A stretch of 51,454 bases of DNA, taken from contig JANYBM010000031.1 of NCBI GenBank assembly GCA_025361125.1, positions 1 through 51,454 of the forward strand, written 5' to 3'. Position 1 is the first letter of the stretch. Each line of letters opens with the position of its first letter. The position numbers and the translations under genes were made by a program. Below the pieces are notes generated by a model. That model was not told where the DNA came from. It did not search any database and was given only the letters and a program-made list of their open reading frames with translations. Of this stretch, positions 47,799-51,454 are shown in pieces. This stretch comes from Holophagaceae bacterium. Its GTDB lineage: Bacteria > Acidobacteriota > Holophagae > Holophagales > Holophagaceae.

Positions 47799-48275
47799 AT
47801 GGAGTCATCCGACAGCCTCCGGAGCCACCTCGCCACGCTGCTGAAGTGGCAGGACGCGCATGTGGATTTCGATACGGCGGTCAAAGGCCTTCCTCCGCGC
47901 CTCCGGGGCGTCCAGCCGCAGGGCTTACCCTACTCGGCTTGGCAGCTTTTGGAACATCTGCGTCTCGCGCAGCGGGACATTCTGGATTTCTGTCTGGATC
48001 CCGCCTATAGCGCCCCGAAGTGGCCCGACGCCTACTGGCCCAAGTCGCCTGTTCCTCCTACGCCGAAGGCCTGGCAGCAAAGCATCGCCGCAGTCCGAGC
48101 CGACCGCCGCAGCCTCGAAAAATGGCTAGCCGATCCGACTCTCGACCTCTTCGCCAAGATTCCCCACGGAGAGGGCCAAACCTACCTCCGCGAGTTCCTG
48201 CTGGTCGCGGATCACAACGCCTTTCATGTCGGTCAGATCGTGGTTGTTCGCCGTCTTCTAGGTGCCTGGGTGTAA
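47799..48275 (+). CDS. DinB-family protein
   Basis: 158 residues. A four-helix bundle of the DinB superfamily: LRSHLATLLKW, the His in WQLLEHLRLAQRDIL, and DHNAFHVGQIVVVRRLLG carrying two more potential metal ligands. Such proteins bind a metal; functions include thiol transfer and stress roles. The start could also be the GTG at 47787. Confidence 0.85.
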   Translation: MESSDSLRSHLATLLKWQDAHVDFDTAVKGLPPRLRGVQPQGLPYSAWQLLEHLRLAQRDILDFCLDPAYSAPKWPDAYWPKSPVPPTPKAWQQSIAAVRADRRSLEKWLADPTLDLFAKIPHGEGQTYLREFLLVADHNAFHVGQIVVVRRLLGAWV

Positions 48276-48334
48276 CGCACGTCCCACAAGCACAGAAATC
48301 ATTTTTGAAGGAAACGATGTGGGAACCCGTCAGC

Positions 48335-49453
48335 TCAGGGTTTCGAGGTTGGCATCTGGAACACCGCAGCATCCACTGGCACACCCTGTTTGATCTCGGT
48401 AAAGGTGGTGACCTGAGCGGCGTGGGTGGAACGGGTGATGAGTTTGAAGGGCACCATCAGGCCATCCACGCTGCGGTAATCCTGGTAGGTGGTTTCTACT
48501 GACGTGCGCCCCAGCACGGTGGTTTCGAAGGCGAGGCGCCGGGTCAGCAGGCCCGTGGCTGCGTCGAAAGAGAGGAGCTCATGCGATCCGTCCGCGCCCT
48601 TGGCGGCCACGGTGAACGCATCATGGCCATCCACGGATTCCCGGGCCAACACAGTCAGCTTGTCGAAGCGTTCTTTGATGTGGGCAGGGAAGTGGAGATC
48701 GGCTTCTTGGCGGATTTCAGCGAGCTGTTTGGGTTCCGCGGGGGCGACTTTCCCCCCTCGTGAAGTCCAGCCGGCGCGACCGTCAAAACCCTGAAGCATC
48801 AGACCGCGTGGCGTCGACAAGCTCTGAAGGTAGCGGTCCGGCGCCTTCTGCTGGATCTCCAGCGCCATCACGCGGCCGCCGCCCAGGTCCAGACTGCCCT
48901 TCATGGTTCGCGAGGAAACGGCGTCCAGCGCCGCTTTCCCGCCCATGGCCGCGAGGTAATGATCGAGGATCGAGTCCAAGGCCGGGAGGTCCTTTGGCTG
49001 TTCGGTTGTGGGCGCACCCGGTCGCGGTGCTCCCAGCACGGCCAACGGTGGCATGGAAGCGGGTTTTGCGTGGCCATTGTGGCAGGTGGCGCAGGTGATT
49101 TCGGTCCTGCCCCTGAAGTTCTCCGTGTTGATGGCTCGGGTCATGAGGATCATCTTCCGTGCCGTCACCTTGGCTTCCTTGTCGTCCTTCTCGAACTGCC
49201 AGACTGACTTCTCATCCTTCACATGGCATTGCGCACAGCCCACGCCCAAGGACGCACTGATGAAGCCCATGGCATCATCCAATCCTTCATGGTCCAGGCC
49301 CTTGAAGACCTGCAGGTTCTTCCCGCCTTCCTTGGATGGCGCGGCGGCTTTCGCCGCCGGAGGAGCGGGGGTAGCAGCGGGTGTCTGGCCCAGCAGCGAA
49401 GCTGAAGCCAGAAGGATGATTCCGCCCAGGCGGGTGAGGGGAAGCCTGTTCAT
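48335..49453 (-). CDS. Secreted diheme c-type cytochrome with reaction-centre-type domain and a C-terminal beta domain
   Basis: 372 residues. A signal peptide (GGIILLASASLLG) is followed by a Pro/Ala linker and two CxxCH heme sites, CAQCH and CATCH. The first half (NLQVFKGL, MGFISASLGVGCAQCH) fits the photosynthetic reaction-centre cytochrome family that non-phototrophic Acidobacteriota often carry. The C-terminal about 220 residues form a separate domain without heme, similar in pattern to LolA/outer-membrane carrier folds (VMALEIQQKAPDRYL, YQDYRSVDGLMVPF). GAGG lies six bases before the ATG. Confidence 0.88.
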   Translation of the reverse strand: MNRLPLTRLGGIILLASASLLGQTPAATPAPPAAKAAAPSKEGGKNLQVFKGLDHEGLDDAMGFISASLGVGCAQCHVKDEKSVWQFEKDDKEAKVTARKMILMTRAINTENFRGRTEITCATCHNGHAKPASMPPLAVLGAPRPGAPTTEQPKDLPALDSILDHYLAAMGGKAALDAVSSRTMKGSLDLGGGRVMALEIQQKAPDRYLQSLSTPRGLMLQGFDGRAGWTSRGGKVAPAEPKQLAEIRQEADLHFPAHIKERFDKLTVLARESVDGHDAFTVAAKGADGSHELLSFDAATGLLTRRLAFETTVLGRTSVETTYQDYRSVDGLMVPFKLITRSTHAAQVTTFTEIKQGVPVDAAVFQMPTSKP

Positions 49454-49514
49454 GGTGAACCTCGGAATGGGGGGAGCAAGTGGTCAGAGATTGGTTCTCA
49501 AGCTACCACGATGC

Positions 49515-49895
49515 CTACAGATCATCCCCGATTAGCGCGACCAAGCGCTTCGGCGCCACGGCGCGGTAACTCTCCAGGATCCAGGCCCGCAATAGCTCCA
49601 CGGGCACGGTCATGTTCTTCTCGAAGCGGCAAGTCACCCAATCCGCGCGGCCCAAGCCGTAGCCTGTGGGGGATGCCCCGGGCAGGGACAGGGCAAGCGG
49701 CGCCGAGGATGGCAGCTTCACCGTGAACGAAAGCAGATCGGCCTCCTCCGCGCGTCCCAGGAAGACAAAAATCTTTCCCTTCACCTTGATCACGGATTCC
49801 CCCCAGGGGAAGTGTTCCTCCGCCTCTGGCAGGGAAAGGGCGAGTAGGCGAAGTGATTTCGCGATGGCTCGGTAAGAAGATTGGGGTCGTGGCAT
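49515..49895 (-). CDS. MmcQ/YjbR-family protein
   Basis: 126 residues. FPWGESVIKVKGKIFVFLGR and the C-terminal ELLRAWILESYRAVAPKRL fit the small MmcQ/YjbR family, described as having a CyaY-like, possibly DNA-binding fold. The function is not established. It sits 12 bases downstream of the gcvPB start side, oriented away from it on the same strand, so it may be cotranscribed behind gcvPB. Confidence 0.82.
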   Translation of the reverse strand: MPRPQSSYRAIAKSLRLLALSLPEAEEHFPWGESVIKVKGKIFVFLGRAEEADLLSFTVKLPSSAPLALSLPGASPTGYGLGRADWVTCRFEKNMTVPVELLRAWILESYRAVAPKRLVALIGDDL

Positions 49896-49907
49896 GGAGC
49901 CTTGATT

Positions 49908-51443
49908 TTATACCGTCGCCTGGGTCCAGCGCAGCACGGGTTTCCGTGCGGCGGTGGTTTCATCCATGCGCCGCAGGGGCGCCGTTACGGGCGCTTGATG
50001 CAGCAGGTCGGGATTTTCTTCGGCTTCCTTGGCAATCTGCTTCATGGCCTGGATGAAGGCGTCCAGCTCTTCCTTGGATTCACTTTCGGTGGGTTCGATC
50101 ATCAGGGAGCCATGGACGATGGTGGGGAAATAGATTGTGGGCGGGTGGAAGCCATAGTCAATAAGCCGCTTGGCGATATCCAAGGTGCTCACATCATGGT
50201 TCGTTTGGAAGGCATCGTTGAAAACCACTTCATGCATGGTGGCGGTCTTGATGGGCAGGTTGTAGACGCCTTCCAGTTCATGGCGGATGTAGTTGGCGTT
50301 CACGATGGCGCGCAGCGTGGCGTCGCGCAGGCCGTCGCCACCATGACTCAGGCAGTAGGTCAGCGCCCGCACCAGCATTCCGAAATTGCCAAAGTACGTG
50401 TGGACCTTGCCGATGCTCTGGGGACGATCCCAATTCCAGCGGTAGGAGTGGTGGGGCACTTCGCCTTCGCCCACCTTCACGGTGGACCGGACGACCACGG
50501 GCTTGGGCAGGAAAGGTTCCAGCGCTGCAGTGCAGAGCACCGGACCCGCACCGGGGCCGCCGCCGCCGTGGGGCGTGGACATGGTCTTGTGCAGGTTCAT
50601 ATGCATCACATCAATGCCGAAATCGCCGGGCCGCGCCACGCCCACCAGCGCGTTCATGTTGGCGCCGTCCATGTAGACCAGGCCGCCGACTTCGTGGATG
50701 CGCTTGCAGATGTCATCAATGCGATGTTCGAAGATGCCCAACGTGTTGGGATTCGTGATCATGAGACCGGCGATGTCCTCTTTGTGCTCGGCGATGACCG
50801 AGAGCAGGCCCTTCTTCACGCGGCCCGTGGCGGCATCGGTGATGTCATCAAACGACACGGTGCCATCCGCGGCAGAGGCCACATCCACCACGTCGTAGCC
50901 CGCCATGGCGGCGGTTGCGGGGTTTGTGCCATGGGCGGAGTCGGGGATGACGATCAGGCGCCGTTTGCCGCCCCGGCTCATATGATAAGCGCGGATGAGC
51001 ATCACGCCGGTCAACTCACCCGCCGCGCCCGCGCTGGGCTGTAGCGTCACGGCGGCCAGGCCGGTGATTTCCTTCAACCATTCCTGCAGCGTGTAGATCA
51101 GCGCCAGATTGCCCTGCACCATCGCGTCCGGCGCCATGGGATGGGATTCCGCGAAGCCCGGGATGGCGGCGACTTTTTCGTTGAGGCGCGGATTGTGCTT
51201 CATGGTGCAAGAACCCAGCGGATACATGCCCTGGTCCAGGCCATAGTTCCACAGCGATAGTTTGGTGAAGTGGCGGATGATCTCCGGCTCGCTGCAGGAG
51301 GGCATCGCGTCGAAGCCGGTGCGCTTGAGATGCGCGGGCCGGGTGTCCTTGGGGCGCGGCACATCCAGCTTCGGCAGGTCGAGGCCCACCTTGCCCGGTA
51401 CGGAGCGGTCGAAGATGAGGGGTTCGCGGGATCGGAGTGACAT
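49908..51443 (-). CDS. gcvPB: Glycine dehydrogenase (decarboxylating) subunit 2
   Basis: 511 residues, the size of the split P-protein beta subunit. The PLP Lys is in MNLHKTMSTPHGGGGPG. The segment SEPEIIRHFTKLSLWNYGLD and PLGSCTMKHNPR are family landmarks. It decarboxylates glycine and passes the aminomethyl group to the H protein. AGGA lies seven bases before the ATG. The alpha subunit, usually immediately upstream, would lie beyond the right edge. Confidence 0.96.
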   Translation of the reverse strand: MSLRSREPLIFDRSVPGKVGLDLPKLDVPRPKDTRPAHLKRTGFDAMPSCSEPEIIRHFTKLSLWNYGLDQGMYPLGSCTMKHNPRLNEKVAAIPGFAESHPMAPDAMVQGNLALIYTLQEWLKEITGLAAVTLQPSAGAAGELTGVMLIRAYHMSRGGKRRLIVIPDSAHGTNPATAAMAGYDVVDVASAADGTVSFDDITDAATGRVKKGLLSVIAEHKEDIAGLMITNPNTLGIFEHRIDDICKRIHEVGGLVYMDGANMNALVGVARPGDFGIDVMHMNLHKTMSTPHGGGGPGAGPVLCTAALEPFLPKPVVVRSTVKVGEGEVPHHSYRWNWDRPQSIGKVHTYFGNFGMLVRALTYCLSHGGDGLRDATLRAIVNANYIRHELEGVYNLPIKTATMHEVVFNDAFQTNHDVSTLDIAKRLIDYGFHPPTIYFPTIVHGSLMIEPTESESKEELDAFIQAMKQIAKEAEENPDLLHQAPVTAPLRRMDETTAARKPVLRWTQATV

Positions 51444-51454
51444 TTTGGAGTCCT

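Overview
The window reads as a chromosomal replication-origin neighbourhood of a Gram-negative, high-GC bacterium. The gene set (xanthine-dehydrogenase operon, reaction-centre-type c cytochrome, two-component-propeller sensor, M2 peptidase, large TPR/LVIVD proteins) best fits the Acidobacteriota, and I infer the Holophagae (Geothrix/Holophaga type). That placement is inference; no rRNA gene is present to confirm it. I found no tRNA, rRNA, CRISPR array, insertion sequence or prophage. No gene-free stretch exceeds about 300 bases.

Layout. 1-12.6 kb (all minus): a MacB-like permease fragment, an RpiR regulator, a three-subunit molybdenum hydroxylase (FAD, 2Fe-2S and Mo subunits), a four-cluster ferredoxin, an ASADH-like protein without the catalytic Cys, a eukaryote-type adenylosuccinate lyase, and a 1328-aa propeller sensor fused to a Ser/Thr kinase. 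12.8-15.5 kb (plus): glyA, an LVIVD lipoprotein and a gamma-glutamylcyclotransferase-like protein, closed by a bidirectional terminator shared with gyrA. 15.6-23.8 kb (minus): gyrA, gyrB, dnaN, dnaA, with no recF. 24.0-31.2 kb (plus): rpmH, rnpA, yidC, jag, mnmE, gatB, a small tail-anchored protein, a trans-sulfuration PLP enzyme and a ThiS-like sulfur carrier. 31.2-40.0 kb (minus): a lipoprotein, ribD, ftsY, a TPR gene broken by an in-frame stop, lon, nrdR, a CheY-like regulator and an OsmC protein. 40.1-51.4 kb (mixed): a cardiolipin synthase-like PLD, an M2 dipeptidase, two adjacent sensor kinases, DUF3795, DUF4342 and DinB proteins, a diheme cytochrome, an MmcQ-like protein and gcvPB.

The genes diverge from the dnaA/rpmH gap, as expected at an origin. 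Four parS-like 16-mers (12.6, 18.2, 27.2 and 36.0 kb) bracket dnaA and mark a probable ParB-binding centromere. The dnaA-dnaN gap carries same-strand TGGAAAAC repeats that may be this lineage's DnaA boxes. DnaA itself has a diverged box-recognition loop. The most unusual items are the parS constellation, the DnaA recognition loop, the propeller/GAF/zinc-ribbon/Ser-Thr kinase fusion, the stop-interrupted TPR gene, and the overlapping PLP-enzyme/ThiS pair.
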